From DAINBT01 sp036732785 (lineage in GTDB: Bacteria > Planctomycetota > Phycisphaerae > Sedimentisphaerales > SM23-30), in assembly GCA_964537505.1 (NCBI GenBank), contig CAZICK010000021.1, forward strand, positions 1 through 47,719: 47,719 nucleotides of DNA. Reading direction: 5' to 3'. Every line of letters begins with the position of its first letter. The first letter of the stretch is position 1. This document shows, piece after piece, positions 33,721 through 43,342 of the stretch. The notes beneath the pieces are model-generated. The model saw only the letters and a program-made list of their open reading frames with translations. It did no database searches and was not told the DNA's origin. Both the position numbers and the translations under genes were made by a program.

Positions 33721-34770
33721 ATGTTTATCGATCAGGTGGAAATTCTTGTCAAGGCCGGCGACGGCGGTAACGGCTGCATCAGCTTCCGCAGGGAAAAATA
33801 CGTTCCCAGGGGAGGTCCCGACGGCGGTGACGGGGGCAATGGAGGCAGTGTTTTTCTTTATTCCGACAGTGCTGTTGCTACACTGCTGGACTTTGCCAGC
33901 CGGGCTCAATGGAACGCCTGTCGCGGCGGTGACGGAATGGGCAAGAATATGTTCGGGAAAAATGGTGACGATCTGATTATCCACGTCCCCCTGGGCACTG
34001 TCGTTTACGATCTGGACCGCAAGCTGGTCATCAAAGACATGGACATGCCCGGTCAGACTATCTGTGTTGCGCATGGTGGCCGCGGAGGAAAGGGCAATAA
34101 GCGATTTGCCACGTCCGTCAACCAGACTCCATACATTGCCGAAGACGGAAAACCTGGCGGTCATCGCCATCTGAAGCTCGAACTAAAGCTCATCGCCGAT
34201 ATCGGACTGGTGGGTCTGCCGAACGCCGGAAAGAGTACACTGCTTTCGCGTATCTCGGCCGCTCGACCGAAAATCGCTCCATACCCTTTTACCACGCTGC
34301 AACCGAATCTGGGCATTGTCGAACTGACCGATTACCGTCGATTTGTGGCTGCCGACATCCCAGGCCTTATCGAAGGCTCGCACAAGGGAGAAGGCCTTGG
34401 TCATGATTTTCTACGCCACATCGAGCGTACCAGAATCATCGTCCATCTGGTGGACGTCGCGGCCGACGATGGCAGCGATGCGATACAAAACTATCATATT
34501 ATCCGGCAGGAATTGGCCAAATACAGTCCTGTCCTGGCCGAAAAAACAGAGATTGTCGTTGTCTCAAAGATGGATCTCGACACCGACGGGAAAAAACTTG
34601 ACGAGTTTCAGAAAAATCTCGGACGAAAAGTTACAGCCATCTCTTCTGTCACCGGCAGCGGGCTTAAGGAGCTAACGGAACTGCTTTGGCGGGAAATCCA
34701 GAAGACACAAACTCAACCCAAAAAACCAGATTCACCGCGTATGACAAATCCGCCGCATTTGTCCGATTGA
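33721..34770 (+). CDS. obg: GTPase Obg (ribosome assembly)
   Basis: A 349-aa GTPase involved in 50S maturation and stress control. The glycine-rich Obg fold covers about residues 1-160 (GGDGGNGGSVFL, GGRGGKGNKRFAT). A G domain follows with G1 GLPNAGKST, G2 PFTT, G3 DIPGLIEGSHKGEGLG and G4 SKMD in place of NKMD. There is no C-terminal OCT domain. The ATG at 33721 fits the family start better than the in-frame TTG at 33712. Confidence 0.95.
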   Translation: MFIDQVEILVKAGDGGNGCISFRREKYVPRGGPDGGDGGNGGSVFLYSDSAVATLLDFASRAQWNACRGGDGMGKNMFGKNGDDLIIHVPLGTVVYDLDRKLVIKDMDMPGQTICVAHGGRGGKGNKRFATSVNQTPYIAEDGKPGGHRHLKLELKLIADIGLVGLPNAGKSTLLSRISAARPKIAPYPFTTLQPNLGIVELTDYRRFVAADIPGLIEGSHKGEGLGHDFLRHIERTRIIVHLVDVAADDGSDAIQNYHIIRQELAKYSPVLAEKTEIVVVSKMDLDTDGKKLDEFQKNLGRKVTAISSVTGSGLKELTELLWREIQKTQTQPKKPDSPRMTNPPHLSD

Positions 34771-34816
34771 GCGTTTTTTGCTATACAAATGAAACTGAGG
34801 ATTCTAATATACTCTC

Positions 34817-35614
34817 ATGGACATGATAGGCGTTGACATCGGAAACAGTAATATCTCATTGGCGGTTTTTGCCAAGGGTAAACTGGACCGTACCGAGCGG
34901 GTGCCAGTCGATCAGGCACAGGCACAGAAACTTGCCGATATTCTTGCGGTGTTTCGAGAAATCTGCGGTCCGCAACCGCTAGGCGCCAAAACCGTTCCCA
35001 TCACAGTCAGTTCGGTCAATCCCGATGCTCTCGAACTTGTCGAAAGGGCGGTAACCGACACGTTCAAACAAAATGTTCTGCTTATCGGCCGCGACTTTCC
35101 GCTGGAAATGAAGACAGCCGTCGAGAATCCGGAGGCGGTCGGCAAAGATCGGCTGATTACAGCCTTCGCGGCCTTCGAGGTTATCGGGAGGGCTGCCGTC
35201 ATTGCCGATTTCGGCACTGCCACCACCATCGATTGCGTTAATGACAACGGAATATTCCTCGGCGGAGTTATTTTCCCCGGACTGAGCCTCGCCGCCCGGT
35301 CGCTCAACGCATACACCGCCGCTCTGCCAAATGTAAAACCGCGAATACCGGAAAGCATATTCGGCACCAATACGATCATGGCCATCCAGAACGGGATATA
35401 TTATAGCGCCATCGGCGCCTTACGTGAAATAGTCGAACGTTACGCCGAAGAGCTTGGATGTTGGCCTCAGGTCGTTGTTACCGGCGGATTCGCAAATATG
35501 ATCGCTCAAAAGTGCGACTTCATCGACTCGCTTGTGCCCGACCTGTGCCTGAACGGGTTGTACCTGGCTTACAGAAGATTTCACGAGTCTCAACTGGCGG
35601 AAGAACAGCCATGA
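34817..35614 (+). CDS. coaX: Type III pantothenate kinase
   Basis: A 265-aa ASKHA-fold kinase for the first step of coenzyme A synthesis, a potassium-dependent type with no feedback by CoA. Motifs are GVDIGNSNISLAVF (phosphate 1), DRLITAFAA, and DFGTATTIDCVNDNGIFLGGVIFPG. The ATG at 34817 (or 34823) follows a TATACT box by three bases with no Shine-Dalgarno sequence close by, so this may be another leaderless start. Its stop overlaps the start of the MnmE-like gene by 4 bp (ATGA). Confidence 0.93.
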   Translation: MDMIGVDIGNSNISLAVFAKGKLDRTERVPVDQAQAQKLADILAVFREICGPQPLGAKTVPITVSSVNPDALELVERAVTDTFKQNVLLIGRDFPLEMKTAVENPEAVGKDRLITAFAAFEVIGRAAVIADFGTATTIDCVNDNGIFLGGVIFPGLSLAARSLNAYTAALPNVKPRIPESIFGTNTIMAIQNGIYYSAIGALREIVERYAEELGCWPQVVVTGGFANMIAQKCDFIDSLVPDLCLNGLYLAYRRFHESQLAEEQP

Positions 35615-36759
35615 CCTCTCGGGCCGCTCTAATCACGGGACCGGACCCGGCCGGTATCGCCGTGGTTCAGCTTCTCGGGCCCCAGTGCCGAAACATTATC
35701 GAAAAAATTTTTCGTGCTCACCCACGTTTTGCGAATCGACCGCTTTCGGCACACAGCCTGATGCTGGGGGCTATCGTTGACCACGATCATGCCGATGAAA
35801 CCATCGATCAGGTCATCGTCGCCTACGACAGCGAAAACCATACTGTCGATATTAATTGCCACGGCGGTGAGCGGATTGTGCAGCGGATATTGATGCTGCT
35901 GCAGAAGCACGATGTGGAACTGGTTGTCGCCGAGCAGTTGATCGACACTGTTTCGATAGATCGGGAAGTAGCCGCGATGCTGCCCGTTGCCAAAACCCGA
36001 ATGGCCGTGCTGACGCTGGCTGCTCAGTACCCGGGCGGGCTGACCGCCTGGGCCGGAAAGGCCATTGACACGCTGGAAGGAAACGACCGGTTACACGGTT
36101 CCGTTCAAGAAGACATTAAGAAGCTATTGCCTACTTTTGCAGCGACACAAAAACTGCTTATCCCATCTACCGTCGTACTAACCGGCCCGGTAAACACCGG
36201 TAAAAGCACACTGGCCAACGCGCTGGTCGGCAGGCTGCAAAGCGTAACGTCAGATATGCCGGGCACCACCCGCGACTGGACTATACAACTGACAGATGTT
36301 AACGGCATTCCGGTTAATCTGATCGATACTGCCGGTCGGCGTGAAAGCGGCGATCATCTGGAACGAGATTCACTGGCCCGCGCCGACGAAAAAATAACCC
36401 TCGCAGACCTGGTCGTTCTGATCGTCGAAGCCAATGGTTGCGAGAAAGAACAAATCGCTGAGCAATCGGCCGGTCTGCCTGCTCGGTGTGAACCACTCGT
36501 TGTTGTTAACAAATGCGATCTTTTGCCTACCTCCAGCCGGTCCGCCGGCGAATTCCTTTACATCTCGGCACTGACCGGGCATAACCTCGACCAGCTTCGC
36601 ACGGTCATCGCCCAGCGCCTGGGCCTGGCAAATCCCGACCCGCAGACGCCTTTGATATTTACCGAGCGTCAATACAACCTGCTCCAGATGGCCGCCGAAA
36701 TATCATCAACGCAAACGATCGTTTCCCTGCTGAAAAAGCTCATCGGCCAAAAGGACTGA
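35611..36759 (+). CDS. Shortened MnmE/TrmE-like GTPase
   Basis: A 382-aa protein with an N-terminal domain like the tetrahydrofolate-binding domain of MnmE (GIAVVQLLGPQC, ETIDQVIVAYDSENHTVDINCHGG). A G domain has G1 GPVNTGKST, G2/switch DMPGTTRDW, G3 DTAGRRES and G4 NKCDLL. It lacks the FTxRAFLNGK-type segment and the C-terminal C-x-G-K motif that MnmE needs for tRNA wobble-uridine modification; the end reads KKLIGQKD. It is about 70 residues shorter than normal. It is therefore probably a paralogue with another role, or a degenerate MnmE. Translational coupling to coaX is implied by the ATGA overlap. Confidence 0.8.
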   Translation: MTSRAALITGPDPAGIAVVQLLGPQCRNIIEKIFRAHPRFANRPLSAHSLMLGAIVDHDHADETIDQVIVAYDSENHTVDINCHGGERIVQRILMLLQKHDVELVVAEQLIDTVSIDREVAAMLPVAKTRMAVLTLAAQYPGGLTAWAGKAIDTLEGNDRLHGSVQEDIKKLLPTFAATQKLLIPSTVVLTGPVNTGKSTLANALVGRLQSVTSDMPGTTRDWTIQLTDVNGIPVNLIDTAGRRESGDHLERDSLARADEKITLADLVVLIVEANGCEKEQIAEQSAGLPARCEPLVVVNKCDLLPTSSRSAGEFLYISALTGHNLDQLRTVIAQRLGLANPDPQTPLIFTERQYNLLQMAAEISSTQTIVSLLKKLIGQKD

Positions 36760-37012
36760 CCAGCCCGACGTCTCAGGCGAACACCGGTGGTATGTCCTGC
36801 ACCTTGTATCGGCGTATCTTTGCGTTTCCAAAAACGACGGGTCACTATTTGTCGAAAGATTTCTCCATATTTCCGTCAAATATAGCCATTTAGCACCAAT
36901 GTTAACAACAATCATTGCCGATATATGAGGCAGCAACAGTCTGAACCTCCGATAATAAAAGCCCAAAAGGGTGATCACGGTACTGGTAAATGCCTTTTCA
37001 GGAGAAATTGTC

Positions 37013-37351
37013 ATGACTACAACTGTACTGGATTGTCAGAGCGAAGAAAAACTGCATACCCGCCGGCCGCAGGCAAATGCGGATGCAGATAACAGTATCG
37101 ACCGATTTTACCGAAACATCTCAAAGCTCCTTGAAGGAGCTTCTGAACATAGCAAGCTGGCAAAGATACAGGAAAAACGTGATCAGATAGATAACGAGAT
37201 TCTGATACTGAAAAGATCCATTTATTTTTTTGAGAACGTTGTTTCTGTCGATGAATGCAAATTCCCGGAACTGCCTCAATTCAAAAAGAGGTTAAGACAG
37301 GCTAAAACAATGAAAAAAGGTCTGGATTTAGCCCTGATGACCTGCCCCTGA
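37013..37351 (+). CDS. Small coiled-coil protein, unknown function
   Basis: A 112-aa hydrophilic protein beginning MTTTVLDCQSEEKLHTRRPQ with a predicted helical/coiled stretch (HSKLAKIQEKRDQIDNEILILKRSI) and a basic C-terminal half. The ATG at 37013 is supported by AGGAG 9 nt upstream. No family recognised. It converges on the response-regulator gene. Confidence 0.6.
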   Translation: MTTTVLDCQSEEKLHTRRPQANADADNSIDRFYRNISKLLEGASEHSKLAKIQEKRDQIDNEILILKRSIYFFENVVSVDECKFPELPQFKKRLRQAKTMKKGLDLALMTCP

Positions 37352-37419
37352 AACGACAGATACCCTTGCCATATTCCCTCGCGGTCCAAGCGCGTATCAC
37401 AAGAATAAAACACACAGCT

Positions 37420-38106
37420 TCAACCGTCGTAGCGGTAGCCCAGGCCGTGGGCGGTGGTTATAATGGTAGGCGCCTTGGGGTTCTTTTCGATTCGTTTTCG
37501 CAGTTGCGAGATGTGCTGATCGAGTGTTCGGCTGTTAGGAATGTGGCTGAAGCTCCATGCTTCCTTAAAAAGTATGCGACGGTTTACGACTTTTCCCACA
37601 TTGTCGTAGAGTATTCTGAGTATTTTAATATCCCGCAAACTCAACTCGATAACCTGATCCCCACGCCTGGCTCTTAACTGGTCGGGTAGTACTTCAAGAT
37701 CATGCATTCGAAAAGCCCTGTTCGGTTCTGTCGATTTTTTTGAAGCCAGGTATCGACGTGTGACAGCGCGAATACGGGCCACCACTTCCCGCACTCCGAA
37801 CGGCTTGACAATATAATCGTCCGCTCCCAGTTCCAGCCCCACTACCTTATCGACTTCCTCCGACTTGGCGCTGATAAAGATTACCGGCACATCCGGATTG
37901 GTTTTGCGAATTTCACGGCAAACGTCATAACCGCTCATGCCCGGCATCATAATGTCCAGGCACACAAAATCGGGATTCTGTTCGCGGAAAAGCTCAATTG
38001 CATCGGCGCCGTTGGGGGCGGTAATGGTTTCGTAGCCTTCGCCTTCGAAGATTTCCGCCAGACCATTGAGAATATTCAGATCGTCTTCGGCTACCAGTAT
38101 TTTCAT
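37420..38106 (-). CDS. OmpR-family response regulator
   Basis: A 228-aa two-domain regulator. The receiver domain has the acidic pair Glu7-Asp8-Asp9, the phosphoacceptor Asp51 (CLDIMMPG), Ser/Thr in FISAKSEE and Lys in DDYIVKPF. The C-terminal winged helix has LRDIKILRILYDNVGKVVNR and RTLDQHISQLRKRIEK. It overlaps the histidine kinase gene by 4 bp, so the two form a co-translated two-component system. The target genes are not known; the exported VWA/DUF4139 pair next door is a candidate. Confidence 0.93.
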   Translation of the reverse strand: MKILVAEDDLNILNGLAEIFEGEGYETITAPNGADAIELFREQNPDFVCLDIMMPGMSGYDVCREIRKTNPDVPVIFISAKSEEVDKVVGLELGADDYIVKPFGVREVVARIRAVTRRYLASKKSTEPNRAFRMHDLEVLPDQLRARRGDQVIELSLRDIKILRILYDNVGKVVNRRILFKEAWSFSHIPNSRTLDQHISQLRKRIEKNPKAPTIITTAHGLGYRYDG

Positions 38107-39875
38107 AATGCTTCTCCAGTTGATACAGGCGGGGTGGCTATCGTCAGTTGGAACGATGCCCCACCTGGACTTTGCAAGACCACAATATCGCCTCCATGCA
38201 GACGGGCCAGCTCACGGGCGATCGATAGTCCTATGCCGGTGCCGGATACCCCATCGGTTAGTTTATTGCTGATGCGTTTGAAGGGTAAAAATATCTTCTC
38301 CCGCTGCCTTGACGGAATGCCTGGCCCGGCGTCAGTAACAGTTATTATGGTTTGGCCGTCGGTGTGACGACTTTCCACTTTCATTATGCCGCCTGATGCG
38401 GCGTATTTTTCTACATTGCTGAAAAGATTGCCCAATATCTGTTCGAGGGCGTCACGGTCGATGTTGACAAGCTGCCGGGCGCCTCCGTCAAAGGTCACAT
38501 CAATCTTATTAGTCTCAAATGACGCCCTGAAATTTTCCAGTACCGATTGAATCACCTCATCCGCCACGCCGGGACTCGAATGTAATGTGAGTTTATTTCT
38601 TTGCTTGCGGCTGAAAGTTAGAATATTGCCGATGAGTCGGCTGAGCCGCTGACTTTCCGAAACTATGATACTCAGGTACTTTTGGATTTTGTCTTCTTCG
38701 CCTGGCAAGCCCTCATCCATCAGTTCAGCGTACATGCGGATATTGGTTAGCGGTGTTTTCAACTCATGCGACACCTGGTTGACAAAACTGACACGCTGGG
38801 CGGCCTGGCGTATCTCGCGGCTGCTTTCCCGATAAAAATAAACCGCTAACCCTACCAACGCCAGCCCAACCGCTGCCAAGGCCACTATCAAGCTGAAATA
38901 CATTCCACCCGATGTGCCAAACTCCTCTGACGGCAGGTAATATCGCAGCTTCCAGGCAGCCAGGGGGTAGCATACCGATTTTCCCGCCAGCGGCTCTTCG
39001 GCTTCACCAGGAACGTATCCACCCCACTGATATAACGTTTCACCAATCGAGTTGACCAGCGTGATACGTCCTTTTATAGTGCCTTCTTCAACGGGACTGG
39101 TGCTCGGCAGCAGGCCGATCACATCGGCAAGCAACCTTACACTGTCCAACTCGGCCCCGACGATATTGCCCGTGCCGTTGAGCCGCCAAAATAAAATTTG
39201 AGTATTTCTGCCCCAGTACCACACATACCAGCCATACGGTTTGGTTTTGACTTCTTCAGCTATAGTTGTCTCTGCCTGGCTTTGCCCGGTCGCCTCCATA
39301 CTCCCTCTTACCGATTGTTGTTGTATTGACTGGCTTGTCGGAGGCATTTGCTTTTTTTGGTTTATACCCGGTGCCCGCTGGACGGGAGGAGCGATTAATT
39401 GTTTTGTCTGTGCTGATTGCTGAGCCGCTTTTTGAGCAGATCGCTGCTCGATTGGGGCGGCGAGGTCCTTGTCCGACTGATAGATCAGGTTCCGGTCGAT
39501 CAGGATGTCTTTTGTCCGCTCCAGGAAATCCCATTCCTCCTGGTTCAGTTGGCCATTGGGAGACGGGTATAGTATTTGTCCTTTGGTATCCAGGTAAAAC
39601 AGTTGTTTGACAAAGGCGTTCTTCCGGGTGATGTGGCGCATGGTTCCGATATCGGCCAGGGCTATACTGGTCAGATCCAACAATTCCCGTTGGCGTTTTT
39701 CCAGGAATTGCGCAATTCTCTGATCGATATCGGTCAACTGCTCGACCAGCAGTTTTTGAAATTGCCGTTGCACCTCTTCCTGCTCATAGCCTGCCAGCCG
39801 AACTCCCAGCCCTAATAACAGCAGTAACGGCAGCAGCACTATGAGCAGGAAGATAATTACCAGTTTAGGCTTCAA
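38103..39875 (-). CDS. Membrane sensor histidine kinase
   Basis: A 590-aa kinase. Helix 1 (about residues 5-24, VIIFLLIVLLPLLLLLGLG), a large periplasmic sensor of about 295 residues, and helix 2 (about 323-345) precede HisKA with VSHELKTPLTNIRMYAE (His about 368). HATPase_c follows with N box LEQILGNLFSNVEKYA, G1 DAGPGIP and G2 GTGIGLSIARELARLHGG. The periplasmic region includes an unusual Gln/Ala/Pro-rich stretch, about residues 150-195 (SAQKAAQQSAQ, SIQQQSVRGS), probably a flexible spacer. The ligand is unknown. Confidence 0.92.
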   Translation of the reverse strand: MKPKLVIIFLLIVLLPLLLLLGLGVRLAGYEQEEVQRQFQKLLVEQLTDIDQRIAQFLEKRQRELLDLTSIALADIGTMRHITRKNAFVKQLFYLDTKGQILYPSPNGQLNQEEWDFLERTKDILIDRNLIYQSDKDLAAPIEQRSAQKAAQQSAQTKQLIAPPVQRAPGINQKKQMPPTSQSIQQQSVRGSMEATGQSQAETTIAEEVKTKPYGWYVWYWGRNTQILFWRLNGTGNIVGAELDSVRLLADVIGLLPSTSPVEEGTIKGRITLVNSIGETLYQWGGYVPGEAEEPLAGKSVCYPLAAWKLRYYLPSEEFGTSGGMYFSLIVALAAVGLALVGLAVYFYRESSREIRQAAQRVSFVNQVSHELKTPLTNIRMYAELMDEGLPGEEDKIQKYLSIIVSESQRLSRLIGNILTFSRKQRNKLTLHSSPGVADEVIQSVLENFRASFETNKIDVTFDGGARQLVNIDRDALEQILGNLFSNVEKYAASGGIMKVESRHTDGQTIITVTDAGPGIPSRQREKIFLPFKRISNKLTDGVSGTGIGLSIARELARLHGGDIVVLQSPGGASFQLTIATPPVSTGEAL

Positions 39876-39932
39876 TCCAACTTATCCTGTTTTGTTCCAA
39901 ACGATACCAGGAAATTCGATTTCGCAGCCACT

Positions 39933-41399
39933 TCATTTCTGCGTCTCAACCTGCTGGCTTCTGTTCTGGAACTGACTCTCTTGCATACGCTTTCGCTGAA
40001 CTCCCCAGCTTTGTTCATCGAGATTCTCGGCATCTGTTGTGTTTAAATATTGATATTCATTGAGCCTCTCTGATTTCTTGATACTGTCGAACTTCTTGTA
40101 ATTTTCACCGAGATAGTCGATGTTCGAAATCAAGAGCTTATGTGCCTCCTTGATCTTGCCCTGGTCTCTCAGTCGCATGGCCAGTTCGTTCCGCTCGGTG
40201 GCGATCAGCTCGACAACATCCACCATTACATTACCATTAGTGAGCTTTTCAATCAACTCTTTTGAGTTGGAAAATTTCACTTCCAGCGAACTGCTCAGTT
40301 TATCGGTGGTGTGGGTCTTCATATTGCCATAGCTCACGTTCACCGTAGCCACCGCCCGGGTGACGCCCGCTTCGGAGGCAGGGGTTTCCACTTCCAGAAT
40401 GATATATTTCTCATGTTCGCTGTACAGATGGTTTATGAATACCAGCACCTGTTGACCGTTGATTTGCCCTTCCCGGCCCAGCAGCCGAACCGGGCGTATG
40501 CCGGGGGCGCAGATGATCTCAGTTTGTATCTCCTGGGCCACCACCGACAGTGCCTGCCCGATCTCGCTGTTAAACACCCGTGCCAGGTCATTTGCATTTT
40601 CAGCAAAGTAATGGCTGCCGTCGCTCTTGTAGGCCAATTTGGTCATCAAATCCTCGTTATAACCGCCGCCCAGCCCGATAGTTGTTACCGAGATACCTTC
40701 TTTGATCAGCGAGCAGCCCAGATCGCCCAATTCCCCGGGCGAGTCTGGCCCAACATTGGCCAGCCCATCCGACAGCAATACCAGCCGATTCACCCGTTCT
40801 TTAGCCAAAAACTTCCTCATTTCCGCGGCGCCTTTGCTAACCCCCGCGAACAGGGCGGTACTGCCGTCGGCTTCGACCTGTCTGATTTTTCTGAAGATAC
40901 CTTCTTTGTCCGAGACCTTGGTCGCCGGGATCAGCACATGCACTGTCGAATCGTAGGTGACTACGGAGATAATATCGTTGGCATTGAGCCTCTCGATAGC
41001 CATGATCGCCGCTTCGCGGGCCTTTTTGATCTTTTCCCCACTCATCGATCCAGACTTGTCAATAACGATGGCGATGTTTACCGGCGTACGCTGCCCGGCG
41101 TCTTCCAGGGCAAAGCCTGTCAATCCTACCCGCAGGTAAGCCGTCCCATTTGTATCGGCCAACATAACCGGATGGCTCATCGCCGCGTCCAGGTGCAACT
41201 GGCTCGATTCCACCTTACTCCCAAACATCCCAGGCATCATACCGGGCCCAGGCCTCATCATGCCGGCCCCAGGCATCATCCCAGACATCCCAGGTCCCAT
41301 TCCTCTATGGCCCTTATCCTGCGCCAACAAAATATTCGTCCCCAACACCAAAACCAACATAATAACCACAGCCTTGTTTAAATGATTGTTAACTTTCAT
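39933..41399 (-). CDS. Exported VWA-domain protein with Met/Gly-rich N-terminus
   Basis: A 488-aa protein with a signal peptide (VVIMLVLVLGTNILLAQ). Next comes a Met/Gly/Pro low-complexity segment at residues 33-60 (MSGMMPGAGMMRPGPGMM), then a von Willebrand A domain whose MIDAS DKSGS begins at Asp114 and ends about residue 280. The C-terminal part resembles the Ca-activated-chloride-channel/YfbK-type VWA proteins. It is 21 bp after the DUF4139-like gene and likely cotranscribed. The Met-rich tract could bind metals such as Cu(I), or be a flexible linker; this is inference. Function unknown. Confidence 0.8.
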   Translation of the reverse strand: MKVNNHLNKAVVIMLVLVLGTNILLAQDKGHRGMGPGMSGMMPGAGMMRPGPGMMPGMFGSKVESSQLHLDAAMSHPVMLADTNGTAYLRVGLTGFALEDAGQRTPVNIAIVIDKSGSMSGEKIKKAREAAIMAIERLNANDIISVVTYDSTVHVLIPATKVSDKEGIFRKIRQVEADGSTALFAGVSKGAAEMRKFLAKERVNRLVLLSDGLANVGPDSPGELGDLGCSLIKEGISVTTIGLGGGYNEDLMTKLAYKSDGSHYFAENANDLARVFNSEIGQALSVVAQEIQTEIICAPGIRPVRLLGREGQINGQQVLVFINHLYSEHEKYIILEVETPASEAGVTRAVATVNVSYGNMKTHTTDKLSSSLEVKFSNSKELIEKLTNGNVMVDVVELIATERNELAMRLRDQGKIKEAHKLLISNIDYLGENYKKFDSIKKSERLNEYQYLNTTDAENLDEQSWGVQRKRMQESQFQNRSQQVETQK

Positions 41400-41420
41400 G
41401 ACAATGTTCCTTTCCGATAG

Positions 41421-43274
41421 TTAGTACCTGTAATAGTAATAATAGTCATATTCGAACGCTACCGATTCTCCTGGCGGAAGTTCCGTCTCCCAGCTTATAT
41501 TGGAAACCGAGTTTACCCCATACCACCACCACGGCCAACCCCACGAGTACCATGGATATTCCTGACCGTACAATGCTGTATCCTCAGCGACATTACCCTG
41601 CGAAATCTTCCCATCCGCCGTTGCCGCGGTCGCCATCCCCATAATTTTTCTCTTAACATATATACGAACAGCTTCTTTCTTGAAATTGGTTACCTTAAGC
41701 AGACCGTGCATGTTTACTTTGATATAAGAATTACCCGCGATTCCAACGTCCGGTTCGCGGCTGATCTCAATTTCTTCTTTTGTGGTATTCAGGTCGGTAG
41801 CCACGGTAACTGGAACATCGACCGTGTTATTTACCGATGTATATGTCAATAGCTGCTGCCCTAGTGGCAACTGCCCCTTGAATATCATCGCCGGGCCGGT
41901 GGTCCATGGCTCGCTGCCGCTATTTTCCAGTCGGATCTCGTGCATCGCCTTGGCACCCTGCAGAGCCTGAGCCAACTGTTGCTGCTGCCTCTGGTCTATA
42001 TGACGCCACAACTCACGTGGCGGGATCGGCGGTATATCCCACGTGTATATGTCCTCGTAACCCACTGTGATCTCGAAAAGCTGCACCACCGCCCGCTCAC
42101 CCTTTTTCAAGCTGATACCCGACTTATGATACACATAAAGGTCTTCCTGCTGCCCTTCGATGGGAATATCACCCTGACTCCATGAAGCATCATCACTTGC
42201 ATTTCTTGGCATCTCCGCCTGCGACATAATCGCGTTACTAATATTTAAAAATTGAGCATTTGCACCGCCTCCTTGCCCAGGCGGGGCAAAATACGAACCC
42301 AGACTCATGCCCACTTCTCTCAGAGCTATGGGCGAAACTTGCTCTTTCATGCAGAAGCTCGGCACGCCAACCACCAGCCGCAGCGAAACGTCCTCCAGGT
42401 CGGCAACCTCGTTAATTATCATTCCCTGCAGCGAAATTTTCGCTTTATTGTCGTCCAGCAGTTCGATTCGATAATTGGGTATCCAGCGGATGCCTTTTTG
42501 CAGATATACTATCCCCAGTTCAGTCTTCTTATTTAGCGACTCCTTTTCCCCCGTCACGTGCATTGTTATCTCACGAACCTCGCGGGTTTCAGCATGGGCG
42601 GTGACCGGGTCCTTCTCCGCCAGAGAGATACCGCGTATATTTTCTCGTTTGATCAACTGTACGCCGCTGTCTTTTCGCAGCATGACAAACGACGCCATAT
42701 CCTCAGTTTTGCGCAATTCTGTTTCCCGAACCTCCGACCCGGAATTATACCTCCCCCATCTGTCATAACCTGAAGGCAGTTGTTTTTTGACTTCATCTTC
42801 TTTCTCAGCCTTGTGTTGCAGAATGCCCAGCAGAACCCCCTCATGCGATACCCGGTCCGCATCCTTCGGCTGCTCTTCGATAATCGCCCGTTTGCCCGTA
42901 TTGGCCTGTATAATCTCATCGAATGTCAGGCAGGGTCGCGACTGCTGCTCCTCCACAAAACCCGCCTTGACAAAATCGACCTGGGCATCTTCCTGGACTG
43001 CAAACGTCCAGAACGTACCCAGCACCGGCACCGGCACTTCCCGCGTGCGACACCACCCATCCCTGAGCCGAACCGAGCCGCGGGCCAGAAAAAGAGCGTG
43101 ACCATCCTTAAAAACCGTCACATCGGTGATTTTCGGCGTGAGCTCCTCGACCTCGACACCCAGCGCCTCGGCCGTTCCCCAGCCATAGTCCGTCAGTAAA
43201 ATTGCCATCAGCCCCAATACCAACTTGCCACACCATTGCCACTTCCATGTTTTAACCGTATTCAGATTGCTCAT
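41421..43274 (-). CDS. Exported DUF4139-like protein with aromatic C-terminus
   Basis: A 617-aa exported protein (signal near LVLGLMAILLTDYGWG). It resembles DUF4139 / mucoidy-inhibitor-A-like proteins: ITDVTVFKDGHALFLARG near the start and KGIRWIPNYRIELLDDNKAKISLQG plus VADLEDVSLRLVVGVP in the middle. The last 55 residues are extraordinary in aromatics (EYPWYSWGWPWWWYG and a terminal DYYYYYRY). The ATG at 43274 is preceded by GGAAAGG; the in-frame GTG at 43283 is less likely. First gene of a pair with the VWA protein. Possible envelope or adhesion role, unproven. Confidence 0.75.
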   Translation of the reverse strand: MSNLNTVKTWKWQWCGKLVLGLMAILLTDYGWGTAEALGVEVEELTPKITDVTVFKDGHALFLARGSVRLRDGWCRTREVPVPVLGTFWTFAVQEDAQVDFVKAGFVEEQQSRPCLTFDEIIQANTGKRAIIEEQPKDADRVSHEGVLLGILQHKAEKEDEVKKQLPSGYDRWGRYNSGSEVRETELRKTEDMASFVMLRKDSGVQLIKRENIRGISLAEKDPVTAHAETREVREITMHVTGEKESLNKKTELGIVYLQKGIRWIPNYRIELLDDNKAKISLQGMIINEVADLEDVSLRLVVGVPSFCMKEQVSPIALREVGMSLGSYFAPPGQGGGANAQFLNISNAIMSQAEMPRNASDDASWSQGDIPIEGQQEDLYVYHKSGISLKKGERAVVQLFEITVGYEDIYTWDIPPIPPRELWRHIDQRQQQQLAQALQGAKAMHEIRLENSGSEPWTTGPAMIFKGQLPLGQQLLTYTSVNNTVDVPVTVATDLNTTKEEIEISREPDVGIAGNSYIKVNMHGLLKVTNFKKEAVRIYVKRKIMGMATAATADGKISQGNVAEDTALYGQEYPWYSWGWPWWWYGVNSVSNISWETELPPGESVAFEYDYYYYYRY

Positions 43275-43319
43275 AATCAACACCCTTTCCTAATACTTCA
43301 GTGCAACATAGTTACGTAT

Positions 43320-43342
43320 GGTGTGCTTCAACACACCTTTTT
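43320..43342. other. Hairpin with T-run in the DUF4139 leader region
   Basis: GGTGTG (43320-43325) / CACACC (43332-43337), 6-nt loop, then TTTTT on the plus strand. It looks like a plus-strand terminator but no plus-strand gene precedes it closely. On the minus strand it lies about 45 nt before the DUF4139-like start and could affect that leader. Confidence 0.4.

Noticed and set aside
36706..37014. 102-codon minus-strand open frame
   Set aside because: It overlaps the end of the MnmE-like gene and the ribosome site of the gene at 37013; no homology or start signal.
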